Below, piece after piece: positions 43,699 through 54,935 of a stretch of DNA of 64,000 nt. Within the stretch, counting starts at the first letter, position 1. Every line of letters starts with the position of its first letter. Under the pieces are notes generated by a model. That model did not search any database, was not told the DNA's origin, and saw only the letters and a list, made by a program, of their open reading frames with translations. The stretch lies in the NCBI GenBank assembly GCA_949987705.1, contig OX465281.1:85402543-85466542 (forward strand), given 5' to 3'. Position numbers and translations under genes: made by a program. The DNA comes from Thereva unica (Eukaryota > Arthropoda > Insecta > Diptera > Therevidae).

Positions 43699-44376
43699 AT
43701 AGACACAATTCCCGAAATCTTAAAAAAAAAAATACACTAACTACTAAGTTTAAAAATAAATCAAGAATCTAATTACTTTAATTTCAGGTTAATTTCACAA
43801 ACGTAAAGTTCAACATACTAACCACTAAGTTTAAAAAGTTAGTATTAAAAATCATTAAAATTATTAAAATTAATTATTAAAAATTATCGAGAGCATTGAA
43901 ATGAATTATTGAAAATTATTGAAATTATTATTAATTATTAAAATTACTGAAAATTATTAAAAAGTATCGAAATTATTATTAAAAATTGTTATCGAATTTC
44001 TTATCAGCTTACCTATATAATCTCAACTTGTATTGATTATTACCACTATTTATTAAGTCATTCGAAGTTAAATTCTTACTCTATTATTAACCTTCTCATT
44101 TAATTATTTTAGTTTTTAATTTAACTTGTCAACTTTTACCTTGTATTTATAATCAAATTTTCTAAGTAACTGAATTAACATTTGTCAATGAATCGCAAGC
44201 AACAGTTGAATTAAACTTAACTAATTTTGTTATAATCATTTACTTAAGGAATTGAATCTAATTGTTAATAGTAAGAGTCTAAGTTTGTATAAAGAAGATT
44301 TCCTAACTTACTTATCACACGTCAAGGAATCTCAGCCAACAGAAGAACGACATTTTTTTTCATCGAGGGGGAGTAA
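43699..44376 (+). other. AT-rich 3' region of CsRn1-A with polypurine tract
   Basis: No ORF. Repeats of ATTATTAAAATTA occur at 43850-43990. The purine tract GAGGGGGAG at 44365-44373 lies directly before the 3' LTR. Confidence 0.75.
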
Positions 44377-44720
44377 TGTTGCGGGCATGTGACCATGTCC
44401 TCACAAAAGCTCATGGTCATGCTCACAGAAAGGGACGCGAACGCACCCACGCAAAATACGCAAGGTCGAACGGAAAAAGCTACCACACTTCCCTTCTTCT
44501 CATGGGACATCAACGAGAGCAGACGTGTGACTAGCTGAGCCGACTGTGACTAAGCACAAGTAAGCTATCGTGAATAAAGGAAATCTAAATTGAGAAGCCG
44601 AGTTTCCATTTAATCAATCCTTCTTCCTTCATTTAAATATATTCGCTCTAATTATTAAGTGGACTGGCCCGTGAAAAGATGTCCAACGGGGCGGACTAAT
44701 AAACCACGAGGCCGGCTACA
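44377..44720 (+). repeat. 3' LTR of CsRn1-A
   Basis: 344 bp, same as 29713-30056. It is followed by the GTCCT duplication. Confidence 0.93.
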
Positions 44721-44850
44721 GTCCTCAACATTTTGCTTTTGACACTTTCCGCTATCCTCCACCACTCTACACTTGGGCAAAATTTTGCCTTTAAAATGGT
44801 AAAAATAACAAGGCAAAATTTTGCCCGAACACCGTATTAGACTTAAATGG

Positions 44851-44910
44851 CTAAATCGTTCCACGAAATACTAAATCGTTCCACGAAATACTAAATCGTT
44901 CCACAAAACT
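44851..44910. repeat. 20-bp tandem repeat, three copies
   Basis: CTAAATCGTTCCACGAAATA twice, then a copy differing at its end. It lies just outside the Harbinger right end. Confidence 0.9.
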
Positions 44911-45194
44911 TCCAATGTTCAATTTAATACCATGTTTCCAACGCACTCGAAATCTTCCGATTTCGGCAAAAATGAGGATTTCGGACGAAATCTCGTTTGA
45001 AATCTCATGTTTTAGCATATAAAATGAAATCGCCTTTCGAAGGAGACTTCAATAAAATCTCGATCGAAATCTTGCTAATGACTATTCATCCTATTCAGCA
45101 AGTGTACTCAGCTTGGGGAAATTTCTCAGCTGTAAAAAATTTTGACAGTACGGATTTCTTAAATTTTCTATCTTCAACGTTTAAAATGAAGCTT
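44911..45194. other. Unassigned stretch
   Basis: Contains several CGAAATCT and GATTTCG words in both orientations (44950-45075), perhaps a small inverted-repeat element, but I could not define ends. Confidence 0.3.
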
Positions 45195-45886
45195 AAATGG
45201 ATTTTGTTGTCTGCACTCGCAAGGATTATATCCAGGAGCGCTTGTTGTCTGGTTTCTATTTCGTACACCTGCATTAGTAGATCCGTAACTATCCCTTGCC
45301 TTAGTAGGGTATTATATAGGCCCTCGGTCGCGTTCTGCAGTTTCCCCATCTGCTGAGTTATTTGATCTTGCCGGTCCACAAGCGCGATTAACGGTTTTTG
45401 AATATCCCGCAGGGGATTGTTTACTACTGTGATCTGTCGTTTTTCGAGTTCTACTAAAGCTTTCTCGTTACTCTCTAACTCACTTAATCTACTATAAATC
45501 TCCTGGTCGTCGTCCGTGTCCATGGTCCCGAACAGGTAATGTAGTGCATGTCCAATGCCGTCGAATAGTGACCTTTTAGGTCGGCTTCTGGGTACCAGTT
45601 CCCGTATCGTTTTGGTACGGTCCTTAATATGGGTGATAATAGAGTGAATGTGTTTCTGTTGGGCCGCGCAGAGTACGGTGGAGTCGCTGGAACATAATTG
45701 GTGCGCCAGCTTCTCGGCCTGTTCCGTTAATTCAGTGTGCACCTCCAACTCGTGTAGGTCGAGTTCGGTTATTACCTTCCATGTCTGATGATATAGCCAC
45801 ACTTCTCCCACGTGTTCGATAAGGACTCCCGTAGCCTTGATTGGGGTGAATGTATACGGCATGGGTCCGAGCTCGCTCGTGGCCAT
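45195..45886 (-). pseudogene. Errantivirus-like envelope remnant
   Basis: Envelope of insect errantivirus type, used by some Gypsy elements for entry into cells. The minus frame from 45886 carries a surface-like part, a basic cleavage site (RSRPKRS near 45580) followed by a fusion-peptide-like FDGIGHALHYLFG, and a long heptad region. The signal peptide is out of frame upstream, and the C-terminal membrane anchor is lost where similarity ends near 45195. It is a dead fragment. Confidence 0.75.
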
Positions 45887-45954
45887 TTGTATGAGTTAAA
45901 ATTAGCGTCCGCATGGTGCGCTGTAATGAGATTATAAATAGGAGATTAGTTTAG

Positions 45955-46129
45955 GCTTAAAGTTGGGTTTTATTTTCATAAAACGGTTTCAAGCGGTTAT
46001 TATGAACGGTGATCAATCTCCTATTTATTTTGATGGTGGTGTTTACGGCGCTCGGGACTGAAACTACTGTATAGGGCCCGACCCAGATTTGGGATAATTT
46101 ATGCTTCCGGGCTTCGTTACTTAAGAGGA
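45955..46129 (-). pseudogene. Errantivirus-like integrase, C-terminal end
   Basis: Minus strand reads LLSNEARKHKLSQIWVGPY, then TIKINRRLITVHNNRLKPF, the usual integrase tail (WVGPY...NRLKPF). It continues the frame that is cut at 56465 by CsRn1-B. Confidence 0.8.
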
Positions 46130-46487
46130 TGTAGTGACCGCGTAAAGTTTAATTACCAAACTTTACGCAATGTCACACAACAACTTCCGACACGATCAAA
46201 ACGATCAGTCGGAACACTCAATCGATCACCGAACGCAAAGTTCAGTGATCTTGCCGTTTTCCCCCGTCTATATCGGTATAGCCAATTTCCGGCCTCTCCG
46301 TTTTGACCATCGTGCAAAAAGGGTTCCTAAATTCGCGTCCTATATAAAAAAACTTAATTATTAAGGTTTTATCAATTATACGCAAGTTATAGTGATTTTG
46401 TAATATTGTTTATATAAATAAAATATCCGTTTGTGAATTTTAACAAAATTGGTGTTTTATTAACCACAACGTGGAGCAATAACTACA
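46130..46487 (+). repeat. 5' LTR of CsRn1-B
   Basis: 358 bp with ends TGTAGTGACC and AATAACTACA. A near-palindrome (GCGTAAAGTTTAATTACCAA then ACTTTACGC) lies at 46139-46168. Confidence 0.92.
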
Positions 46488-46488
46488 T

Positions 46489-46501
46489 TGGTGATCCCGA
46501 C
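46489..46501 (+). promoter_or_regulatory. Primer-binding site of CsRn1-B (tRNA-Trp, one mismatch)
   Basis: TGGTGATCCCGAC differs at one base from the tRNA-Trp complement seen in CsRn1-A. Confidence 0.65.
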
Positions 46502-47120
46502 CGCAAACACGCGGAAAAAGTGCTATCAGTGCATCAATAAATACACTAAGTGCGCCGTTTGTAATTTATTGCAATAAGTTATTGTGGTCGCAAATGATTA
46601 CGGCCACAACAATTGAAACAAATTTAAAGTGTCAAGAAAAGTGATCATTCAGAGGTGCATTCACCCGCTGCGTAAATCAAAAATCAAAATTAAAATAAAA
46701 ACTTTTACTGTGCCCCCAAAGTTGCCACAGTTGTTTTGGTGTTTTGTGAGTTATCATTTTAACGCCTTGTATTAGGAATCGAAGGCGTCATTAAAGCAAT
46801 TGGGAAGAATTTTCATCCGTGCATTTTTCAAGTTCAACCAGTCAACGGTAAAGCTAGACGATATAGCTCAACAAAGCAACAGTGGAGGACAAAATTTTTC
46901 AAGCAGAACAGGATATTCAGATAATTTTAAAACAAAAACATATTTTTTTTTAATATAAATTACAAAATTTTTTTTCTCGTACAAGACATAAATATATATA
47001 TACATATAATTTTTTCATTTACATACATACAATTTTTTTTTAGACTAAATGAACTTTTTTTTCCACATTCATATACATAATAAGAATATTTCATACATAT
47101 ACGTACATAATTTACACACG

Positions 47121-47123
<3 letters not shown>
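46502..47123 (+). other. Leader of CsRn1-B, first part
   Basis: Non-coding, increasingly A/T-rich and rich in ATACATATA words towards the (TA)n tract. The leader resumes after the DNA transposon at 51969-52150. Confidence 0.6.

Positions 47124-47157
<34 letters not shown>
47124..47157. repeat. (TA)n microsatellite left of DNA transposon
   Basis: About 17 TA units. A matching (TA)n tract at 51970-52012 flanks the other side, so the transposon lies within one microsatellite. Confidence 0.9.
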
Positions 47158-47160
<3 letters not shown>

Positions 47161-47603
47161 GGTGGCCCTTATTTCGACTTTTTTGACTTTTTCCAAAAAG
47201 ATCCCCCCAAAAATATGCGAATGGATGAAAAACGGGCCAGTGTGAAATTTTACGCCAATCGGGAGTGATTTAGAGGTCCCTCAAATTCGTCAAAGTTTCG
47301 AAAAATTTGATTTTTTCGCATTTTTTCTTTTTTAGCCACCCCTGAAATATTTTATTCCAACCCTGACCGACAAAATATTATAGATATTTTAATTACCTTT
47401 CTAATAAGTCAAATTTATAAAATAACGGTTGACAAATAGAGAAGTTATGGCCATTTATGTTATAGAAAACCAAACATTTTAATTTCTATAAGAATATTTC
47501 ATATTAATTTAATTTTCAATAAAAACCGCTATTTTTTTTTTTTGAATATTTTATTTTAAAGTAATAGAATATATTTAAAAGTATAAATTGTACAAAATAA
47601 ATC

Positions 47604-49948
47604 TTAGTTTTTAGTACTACTCAACGCTGTTTTAGTATGTGATTTGAAGTTTTTTCGATAGTCAGTAACCACTTGCAATAAATATTGCTTTTCTTCTTCA
47701 TTTTTGGTTAATAGTTTATTGTATTCTTCAATTAATTTCACTCCGCGTTCTGCTGCATCATTTACTACATGTAAATTATGAATTATATTCTCTCCTTTAT
47801 TATACTCTTCATTATCGTTCCAATTAAAAGGGTCTTCATTTAAAAAATTAGTGGAAATTCCAAAGCGATTGAAAAATTTATGTGTGTTTACGGTAACAAA
47901 ATCAGGAAGCCCTTTTTCTATAAATGTTTCTATTTCCTGGGGTTTAAGTGGTATACGTTTCATATTTTCTATTGTATCAACATCGTCATCGTAATCTTTA
48001 TCATCTCCATCATCATTACGGCTTTTCAGAGTCTTTAACTTATCTGTTATTTCTCTTTTAATTTCATTCGAAACGTTTTCGTCAAACAAACTTAATGCAA
48101 CACATTCGTCTGATAGGTACCACAAATGGTTCGAAAACTTCTTGATTACAGCTTCAGATATTTGTTTGTCACAAGATTTGTAATTATAAATTTCTCGTAT
48201 AAGACACAAATCTTGGTATGGCGCTGATGATGCCACAGGACAGTTAAACCAAGCCTTCACATAAAAACGGATAATAAAAGCACATATATCTCTTAATTTG
48301 TTTTCTTCAGATTCTGTTAAATTAAATTCTGTTCGAAATAGATATATTTTCAACGAGTACAATGCTTTAGACATCCATCGGGCGTGGTGCATCGGTCCTG
48401 GATAGCGAAATATTGTTTTAGAACTTGTGCCTAAACAAATTAAAGTCAACTCTAATAGCTCTAGGTAATCGTCTCTTACTATTTTGTTTTCCAATTGATG
48501 TTTACAAAAGTTTGAAATTTCTTCTTTTACATCAATTAAAATCGTAAAAAGTTTTTCGTCTTGAAGTGCTGGTTTAAAATTCATTTTATTTATATTTGGC
48601 CAATCTGATTGAAATCTTTTGAATAAAGGAACATCAGAACCGGAAGTAACGGATCCGAATTTGGATTCAAATACACTTCTCAGTACGATTTCATATATGT
48701 GGTGGCGGCATGGTAAATAAAGTAAATCTCTTTCCAGTTTTTGTTCCAAAAGTGTTGCTGCTCCGTTGATTTTTCCTGTATTTGAAAAGGTTGTATCACA
48801 GCAAAGTGCGAATATATTTTGGTCAACATTCCATTCGATTAAAAGTTCATATATCGCATCACACATATCAATTCCTTTTCCAGTACATAATTTAGGAACA
48901 CCTAATAGCTGTTCACCATTATTGTGACTAATTATAACAGGTAGTCTGTCTACCTTAACGTTTCCAGTTATTTCCGGTAAAAGTTTTCCATCCCAATGCA
49001 AAGTACCATAATCTATCTGAATTTTTTTTTATATAAAATACAAATAACATAAATAAATAAAAATTTGTAGGTACCTTAAATGCATTTTTAATTTCTGTTG
49101 CTTTTTCTCTTCTATGTATTTATTTCTCTTTGACGTTGTAACGTTGAACGATTAATTATTAAATCACTAATATCATGACCTAATGCTTCTGCAACCGCAA
49201 TAATAACATGCATAGCTAAACGGTCACTTATTTTGCATTTATCCAATGCGGACATAACTCTGGAATTAATGAAATGTTTTTTTCCTCTTATTTGAGATTG
49301 GCTTGTTCCAGCTACATTTTCACTTGTAGATGGAGATGAAGTTTCAGTATCAGTTACACTTTCTGATGACAGCGTAATACCTTTTGTACTATCAGTAGGT
49401 AGTTCCGTAGATTGCGCTACTTTTTTTCTTCTTGATTCTTCTGAGTCTAAAAGTTCCGCTTTTCTTTTTGCTTGTTGTAGGGCTTTCATGTCAACACCTG
49501 TTAAGCATCCTTGGCGACCTTTTTAACGTTGTGCGATTAAAAATTTTTTATCTTCTTCACATTTCATTATTGTAAGTGCATCGACATGTGCAATGTCAAA
49601 AAGATCATCCAATTGCTCGACAAACTCCTTTTCTCTGTTACACTGAGTTTCAGATCTTCTATTTTTATTTCTACAAATTTTAAGCCACTCTTTATGCAAA
49701 TTTTCTAATTTTTCAACACTGCGTTGTTTGTATCTAGTTGGAATTCTAGCTTTAGCCCAAAATATTGTAGCTTCTTCAATAACTAAACGCGCACTTTCAC
49801 GAATAGTTAATTTTACAATATTATGGTTATAAAAAAACACTGACAGAACTTGTTTGTTTGAAGGCAGCTTTGCACCAAGAATTTGGGAATATGCACTTCC
49901 AACTAAATATATGTGTGAACGTAAATTTTTATGTGCTATTGTACTCAT
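47604..49948 (-). pseudogene. Putative transposase of unassigned family, about 700 residues, decayed
   Basis: Minus-strand parts: 49948-49526, then an in-frame TAA (49523-49525), 49522-49112 (Ser/Thr-rich linker, EESRRKK), a frameshift near 49110, an intron with donor GTACCT near 49075 and acceptor ATTCAG near 49025, then 49020-47604. The last exon has the most conserved-looking blocks: HWDGKLLPE, CCDTTFSNTG, LYLPCRHHIYE and GPMHHARWMSKALYSLK, followed by an acidic stretch. The Asp residues in WDGK and CCDTT are candidate catalytic acids. I recall similar proteins in aphids and cnidarians but cannot name the superfamily. The long TIRs around it support a transposase role. Confidence 0.65.
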
Positions 49949-50116
49949 TTTTGCATATGAATCTTTAAATTATGTATTATTAAAAAATATAATCAATTTT
50001 TATGAACAGGACAAGTTTCTAACGAAAACACTATAAACAAAACAAACAATTTAAACTACTGGCAATCTAAATTATTCCACTGATCAAACTTTAACTTCTG
50101 GCACTTTTAGCGATTC

Positions 50117-51556
50117 TAGAGATGCGCCGAATGCTCGGCCGAATATTCGTATTCGGTATATTCGGCGTATTTTTTTAATGTTCGTATTCGGCCGAATATT
50201 CGGTTAGTTTGCCAAATAATTTCCGAATATTTAAATTGTATTATTTTAAGAGTTACATATGTTAAAGAATCTTTATTATGGAACTCTAGGTAGGTAGTAT
50301 TTGTAAATGAAACCAACACTTCTTTGTTTTGTATTTATTCACAAAATCAAAAATTACACAAAATAAAAAAATGGGGAATCCCCACACGAGTCGACATAAA
50401 CGAGACCGATTTGAAACTAGTTTTGCAACTGCTTGCGTGCGACTGTTCTTGTCGGGTCGGAAGCAATATCAAATTGGTGAGAGACAAGCGTACCTGCGTT
50501 GCATTCAACGGTTCCATGACACGCGGCGAGCACCCAAAAATATAAGTAACGAGTGGATGATTGTGTGTGTGCTATGTCGAATGCGGCAATGCAGAAAAAG
50601 TGCAAAGTAGACCGACATTTGCGTTGCATGCATTCGAATACACACTTCTATATTGGCTGTCACCGAATGCAACGCTTGTACGCTTGGAAATGCCACCAGT
50701 TTCAGTTGCGTGGTTGCATTTGTACGTGTCAAAGTTTATTCAACAAAATCTTCGTAAGCACAGATTTGATATGATTTGATTGATCAAAAATCAGTTGCGG
50801 TGGTGTGTGGGCAAAGGTTTTATTTAGGTTGTAAACTGGTTGTGAGCGTGATGGTGAAACCAGTTTGAAACTGGGATTGCAAATCAGTCGCCTCATGTGC
50901 ATAGGGCCTAAATGTTTATGGAATTATCATTTCCCAACATTCTTGCTTTAGTTCCTTATTTTTTGGCGATAACTTATCTATCACCAGAATAATTGAAATA
51001 AAAAAAGGACGGCGCATTGAATGAGCGAGCCGAGCTAGCGCAAAGTGGTGGAGGGGCGGGCGAACACTGCTACTTAAGTGGCCTATAGACGAAAAACTTG
51101 GTTGCCAACAAAATTGGCAACATTTGGTGTCAGAGTTGAAAGTGTGTAGGTTGGTTGACAACTTAAAATCGAAGTTGGTCGACGGTTGGAATGAAATCAA
51201 AAATTTTTGATTTTTAGTAGAAGTTGGCAACCATGTGTATGTCTGTAGCGGTGTTGAGAACTTAGCCGGCGAACATCATTAGAAAAAAGTAATTTGATCC
51301 GTGCACTTCATTGACGTTTGCGCGGATGTTGACAATCAAGTTGGAGTGTCTGTATATTTCATGATGCCAACTTTGTTGTCAACCAACTTTGTCGCCTGTA
51401 GGCCGCTTTACAGAACGCTTCGCTTACCTTTATGAACCTGTTTACTGCGTAAAACTGAACCGAATAATTCGGCCGAATGTTCGGTTCAGTACATTTTTGA
51501 CCGAACATTCGGCCGAATGTTCGTATTCGGTCGAACCCATATTCGGCGCATCTCTA
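50117..51556. mobile_element. Non-autonomous element with TAGAGATGCGCCGAA ends
   Basis: 1440 bp with inverted ends TAGAGATGCGCCGAA and TTCGGCGCATCTCTA and GATTC on both sides (50112-50116, 51557-51561). Subterminal copies of TTCGGCCGAATATTCG occur near both ends. The middle is GC-richer with no convincing gene. The ends resemble hAT-type TAGAG elements, but an 8-bp duplication is not seen. Confidence 0.75.
51077..51407. mobile_element. TTA-flanked MITE, relative of 22792-23133
   Basis: 331 bp with ends AGTGGCCTATAGACG and CGCCTGTAGGCCGCT and TTA duplicated (51074-51076, 51408-51410). The central AAAAATTTTTGATTTTT is shared with the 22792 MITE. Confidence 0.75.
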
Positions 51557-51966
51557 GATTCTATCCTTATGGAAGTCGAAACTAGACTAAATTGTTAGTG
51601 GTTTTTATTGAAAATTAAATTATTATGAAATATTCTTATAGAAATTAAAATGTTTGGTTTTCTATAGCATAAATGGCCATAACTTCTCTATTTGTCAACC
51701 GTTATTTTATAAATTTGGCTTATTAGAAAGGTAATTAAAATATCTATAATATTTTGTCGGTCAGGGTTGGAATAAAATATTTCAGGGGTGGCTAAAAAAG
51801 AAAAAATGCCAAAAAATCAAATTTTTCGAAACTTTGACGATTTTGAGGGACCTCTAAATCACTCCCGATTGGCGTAAAATTTCACACTGGCCCGTTTTTC
51901 ATCCATTCGCATATTTTTGGGGGGATCTTTTTGGAAAAAGTCAAAAAAGTCGAAATAAGGGCCACC

Positions 51967-51968
<2 letters not shown>

Positions 51969-52016
<48 letters not shown>

Positions 52017-52150
52017 GGTTTCGCCATTTTACGACTTATTGTTATTAATTTTTTTTCTTCTAAACACAATATTGATTGTTCCTTTTCTTTTTGAACGAAT
52101 TGATTAGTAATTTTTCCGATTCGTTTTGTTATTTTTTTATATTTTTCAAT
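51969..52150 (+). other. Leader of CsRn1-B, second part, with (TA)n
   Basis: (TA)n of about 43 bp, then T-rich sequence up to the gag ATG at 52151. Confidence 0.7.
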
Positions 52151-53137
52151 ATGTCAAGGACAGGTGAATTTGAAATGGAAGCCTCGCACGAAGAGGGACC
52201 AAAGCCCGGAACTTCGGAAGTTAACGCCGCTTCCGTGTCGAAACTCGACATCCCGAAGTTCTGGGTACACCAGCCCGCCTCCTGGTTTTACCAGGCCGAA
52301 ATTATGTTCCAGTTGGCGGGCTGCAGGTCCGACAAAATGAAGGTCTACAATGTTATGGCCGCATTACCGGAAGAGGCGGTAACGGCGATGCGGCTTAGCA
52401 CTGTAGACCACGCCACCTCATACGAGGATATTAAACGGCACCTGCTCGAGAAGTACGGCACTTCGGAGAAACGCCGACTCGAGCAGTTGCTGTTAGTGCA
52501 AGAGCCTGGAGATAAGAAACCTTCCGAGTTCCTCCAGGCTCTCAAGGCACTGGCTGGCGGGTCATCGGCAGTCAATGACGACCTGATCCGGAACCTGTGG
52601 GAGCGGAGGCTTCCACAGGCCATCCAGGTTACATTGGCCACCGCTGCTGACCAAACCCTAGCCGGGCTGGCTGCCACGGCGGACAAAGTATGGGAGGTGC
52701 TTCCACACGGAGGTGCCTCATACGCGTCCGCCGTCCACGCAACACCTGCCAAATCGGAGCCAACATTGGTGGCGCTGCAAAGCGCCATCAATAGGCTGAC
52801 GGCCCGGCTAGATAAGCTTGACCGCAGCCAGCGGAAGCCGAGAAGCCGAACACCTGCCAATCGGCAGGGCGGCCCTCGACAGCCCTCGGCCAATCGGCCA
52901 CAAGGGGCCAATCAAGCCAGGGGTAGCCTTTGCTATTTCCACTACCGTTACGGTAGTGGGGCACGCACCTGCAAGGCCCCCTGCAGTTTCGGTGGTGGCC
53001 AAGCCAAACCGACGAAGAAAAAGGCCACCACCCATAAAAAAACTAAAGTTGGGGATCGATTCGAGCGAGCATATAACCGGCCGCTCATATCGTTTATTCG
53101 TCGGAGACACCAACAATCGGATGGACTTTCTGATTGA
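52151..53137 (+). CDS. CsRn1-B Gag
   Basis: 328 codons from the ATG at 52151 ([16 protein letters not shown]); the open frame extends upstream, but this ATG matches the start of the sister Gag. Capsid block [19 protein letters not shown], then [20 protein letters not shown], and an Arg/Pro-rich linker. The finger [18 protein letters not shown] has the CX2HX9CX3C pattern. It ends after [13 protein letters not shown] and overlaps pol by about 100 codons in another frame. Codon use is clearly GC-richer than in CsRn1-A, which suggests a distinct lineage. Confidence 0.88.
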   Translation: MSRTGEFEMEASHEEGPKPGTSEVNAASVSKLDIPKFWVHQPASWFYQAEIMFQLAGCRSDKMKVYNVMAALPEEAVTAMRLSTVDHATSYEDIKRHLLEKYGTSEKRRLEQLLLVQEPGDKKPSEFLQALKALAGGSSAVNDDLIRNLWERRLPQAIQVTLATAADQTLAGLAATADKVWEVLPHGGASYASAVHATPAKSEPTLVALQSAINRLTARLDKLDRSQRKPRSRTPANRQGGPRQPSANRPQGANQARGSLCYFHYRYGSGARTCKAPCSFGGGQAKPTKKKATTHKKTKVGDRFERAYNRPLISFIRRRHQQSDGLSD

Positions 53138-54935
53138 TTCGGGCTCTGACGTTTCAATTGTTCCCGCCAAGGCGTTCCCGGCCCATAACGGTAGCCCGAA
53201 CGTCCTTCTGTACGCGGCCAACGGATCACTGATCCGTACTTTCGGCACAAAGTTGCTTGAACTTGAAGTCGGCTTACGCCGACGATACGTTTACAACTTT
53301 ATTATAGCCGACACCACTAAAGCCATTATCGGGGCGGACTTCTTAACGATGTTCAAATTGTCCGTCGATTTTGAATATCGGCATTTAGTCGACAAGCGCA
53401 CGAAGTTTCGAATTAACGTGTGCGCTACCGTCGACTACAACCCCGAAACATTTCCATGCCGAGTTATTGGCATATACAAAGAGCTATTAACGAAGTACGC
53501 TTCGTTAACAAAACCGCCCAATTTTAACCTTCCGGTTAAACACAATGTGCAACACCACATTGTAACTAAAGGGCAATTACCATTTGTCACCGCTCGGCGA
53601 CTCCATCCGGAGAAACTGAAGGTGGCAAAGTTAGAGTTCGACCATATGGTCCAATTGGGGATTTGTCGACCTTCGTCGTCCCCCGCAGCATCTCCGCTTC
53701 ATCTGGTCCCTAAACGGGACTCACATGATTGGAGGCCATGCAGCGACTACCGTCGCCTTAACGCTGTCACTGTGCCGGATAGATATCCGATCCCGCATAT
53801 ACAGAATTTCTCCGTGAATCTTCACGGTTGCACAATTTTTTCGAAGGTTGACTTGGTACGTGCATACCATCACATACCAATCGCCCCAGAAGACGTGCAT
53901 AAGACTGCACTCATTACGCCATTCGGCCTATATGAGTTTACACGTATGCCATTCGGCTTACGAAATGCAGCCCAAACCTTTCAAAGGTTCATAAATGAAG
54001 TTACGAGAGATCTCGACTTCGTTTATGTATACTTGGACGATATACTTATCGCCAGTAAAACCGAGGATGAGCATATCGTTCACCTCGAAGAGTTCTTTAA
54101 ACGCTTCGATAGCTTCGGTTTAACCATTAAGCTAGAGAAATGCGTTTTTGGTGCAACAGAGATTAAGTTTCTAAGCCACCGCATCACAAAGGATGGAATA
54201 CTTCCGTCCTCCGATCGGGTTCAGGCTATCGTTGATCTCGCACCTCCAACTTCTGTCAAATCGATCCAGAAGTTTTTGGGAATGGTGAATTTTTATCACC
54301 GATTTATCCCAAAATTGGCTGAACAGTTGGTGCCTATAAACGAGCATTTGAGAGACCTTCTCAACCGCTCACGTGCCAATAAAGTTTTTGACTGGCCAGC
54401 AGAATGTCAGGCGGCATTCCTCAAGGTGAAAACCTCGATGGCTGAAGCAACTCTGCTGAACCATCCAATCGAGGATGCAAAATACAGTCTTACGACTGAC
54501 GCCTCTGATTATGCAATCGGAGGCGTTTTGGAACAATTCAACGGTCATCGGTGGCAACCTCTAGCTTTTTATTCCAAAAAGCTGTCACCAACAGAACGGA
54601 AGTACTCTGCATTCGATCGCGAACTTCTCGCAATCTATGCAGCGATCAAACACTTCCGTTATTTCGTTGAAGGACGCAATTTCGTGGTCTATACTGATCA
54701 CAAACCACTGGTTCGCGCCCTTCACACAAAGACCGAACGATCCCCTCGTCAGACCAGACATTTGGGTCTAATCTCTCAGTTTACCACAGACATCAGACAT
54801 GTGTCGGGTAAACAAAACGTTGTCGCCGACTACTTGTCGCGCTCACTAGCAACCGACAACGTCGACTCGGTCACCTTCGACCTGCCTACACTGGCTCAGG
54901 CTCAACAAGGTGACACAGAGTTGAAGTCTCTATAA
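52818..54935 (+). CDS. CsRn1-B pol, first part: protease, reverse transcriptase, RNase H
   Basis: Open in the +1 frame relative to gag. True protein likely begins by frameshifting near the A7C tract (53036-53043). Protease with [14 protein letters not shown], reverse transcriptase with [17 protein letters not shown] and YLDDILIAS (near 54030), RNase H with [19 protein letters not shown] and [12 protein letters not shown] at 54933 ends it after TELKSL, while the same frame continues with integrase, so the stop looks like a point lesion. Confidence 0.9.
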   Translation: MTAASGSREAEHLPIGRAALDSPRPIGHKGPIKPGVAFAISTTVTVVGHAPARPPAVSVVAKPNRRRKRPPPIKKLKLGIDSSEHITGRSYRLFVGDTNNRMDFLIDSGSDVSIVPAKAFPAHNGSPNVLLYAANGSLIRTFGTKLLELEVGLRRRYVYNFIIADTTKAIIGADFLTMFKLSVDFEYRHLVDKRTKFRINVCATVDYNPETFPCRVIGIYKELLTKYASLTKPPNFNLPVKHNVQHHIVTKGQLPFVTARRLHPEKLKVAKLEFDHMVQLGICRPSSSPAASPLHLVPKRDSHDWRPCSDYRRLNAVTVPDRYPIPHIQNFSVNLHGCTIFSKVDLVRAYHHIPIAPEDVHKTALITPFGLYEFTRMPFGLRNAAQTFQRFINEVTRDLDFVYVYLDDILIASKTEDEHIVHLEEFFKRFDSFGLTIKLEKCVFGATEIKFLSHRITKDGILPSSDRVQAIVDLAPPTSVKSIQKFLGMVNFYHRFIPKLAEQLVPINEHLRDLLNRSRANKVFDWPAECQAAFLKVKTSMAEATLLNHPIEDAKYSLTTDASDYAIGGVLEQFNGHRWQPLAFYSKKLSPTERKYSAFDRELLAIYAAIKHFRYFVEGRNFVVYTDHKPLVRALHTKTERSPRQTRHLGLISQFTTDIRHVSGKQNVVADYLSRSLATDNVDSVTFDLPTLAQAQQGDTELKSL

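Larger units (their letters stand above)
29713..44720 (+). mobile_element. CsRn1-type Ty3/Gypsy retrotransposon A, split by a BEL element
   Basis: LTRs of 344 bp (29713-30056, 44377-44720) appear identical. A 5-bp GTCCT duplication flanks it (29708-29712, 44721-44725). The primer-binding site fits tRNA-Trp and Gag has a CX2HX9CX3C finger, both typical of the CsRn1 clade. The reading frame of pol continues across the BEL insertion when that element and one GCAAC copy are removed. It looks recent but is disabled by the insertion and a gag frameshift. Confidence 0.92.
25758..44831. mobile_element. PIF/Harbinger element with convergent MADF and transposase genes, expanded by insertions
   Basis: Contains a MADF/BESS gene on plus (26073-27054) facing a transposase on minus (29650-27126). 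TGTTCGGGCAAAA near 25872 is inverted at 44819-44831 (TTTTGCCCGAACA), which suggests the termini. A second candidate left end is GGGCGTGTGCG at 25758. I could not confirm a 3-bp duplication. About 16 kb of it is later insertions: 27399-28545 and 29713-44720. Confidence 0.6.
47159..51968 (-). mobile_element. AGGGTGGCCC-ended DNA transposon, superfamily not assigned
   Basis: Inverted terminal repeats of about 400 bp: 47159-47560 and 51590-51968, starting AGGGTGGCCCTTATTTCGAC. It encodes one multi-part protein on the minus strand (49948-47604). It lies inside a (TA)n tract, so the target duplication cannot be read. A second element (50117-51556) has inserted between its gene and right end. Confidence 0.85.

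Noticed and set aside
46170..46364. 64-codon ORF starting MSHNNFRHDQ, also at 56146-56334
   Set aside because: It lies entirely inside the CsRn1-B LTR pair. The duplication is the LTR; no protein family recognised.
50329..50779. Overlapping ORFs on both strands near 50.3-50.8 kb as a gene of the TAGAG element
   Set aside because: Frames are short, mutually overlapping and lack any transposase motif; the stretch is merely GC-richer.
52345..53250. Minus-strand ORFs opposite CsRn1-B gag
   Set aside because: Arise from GC-rich codon use of the true gag frame on plus.
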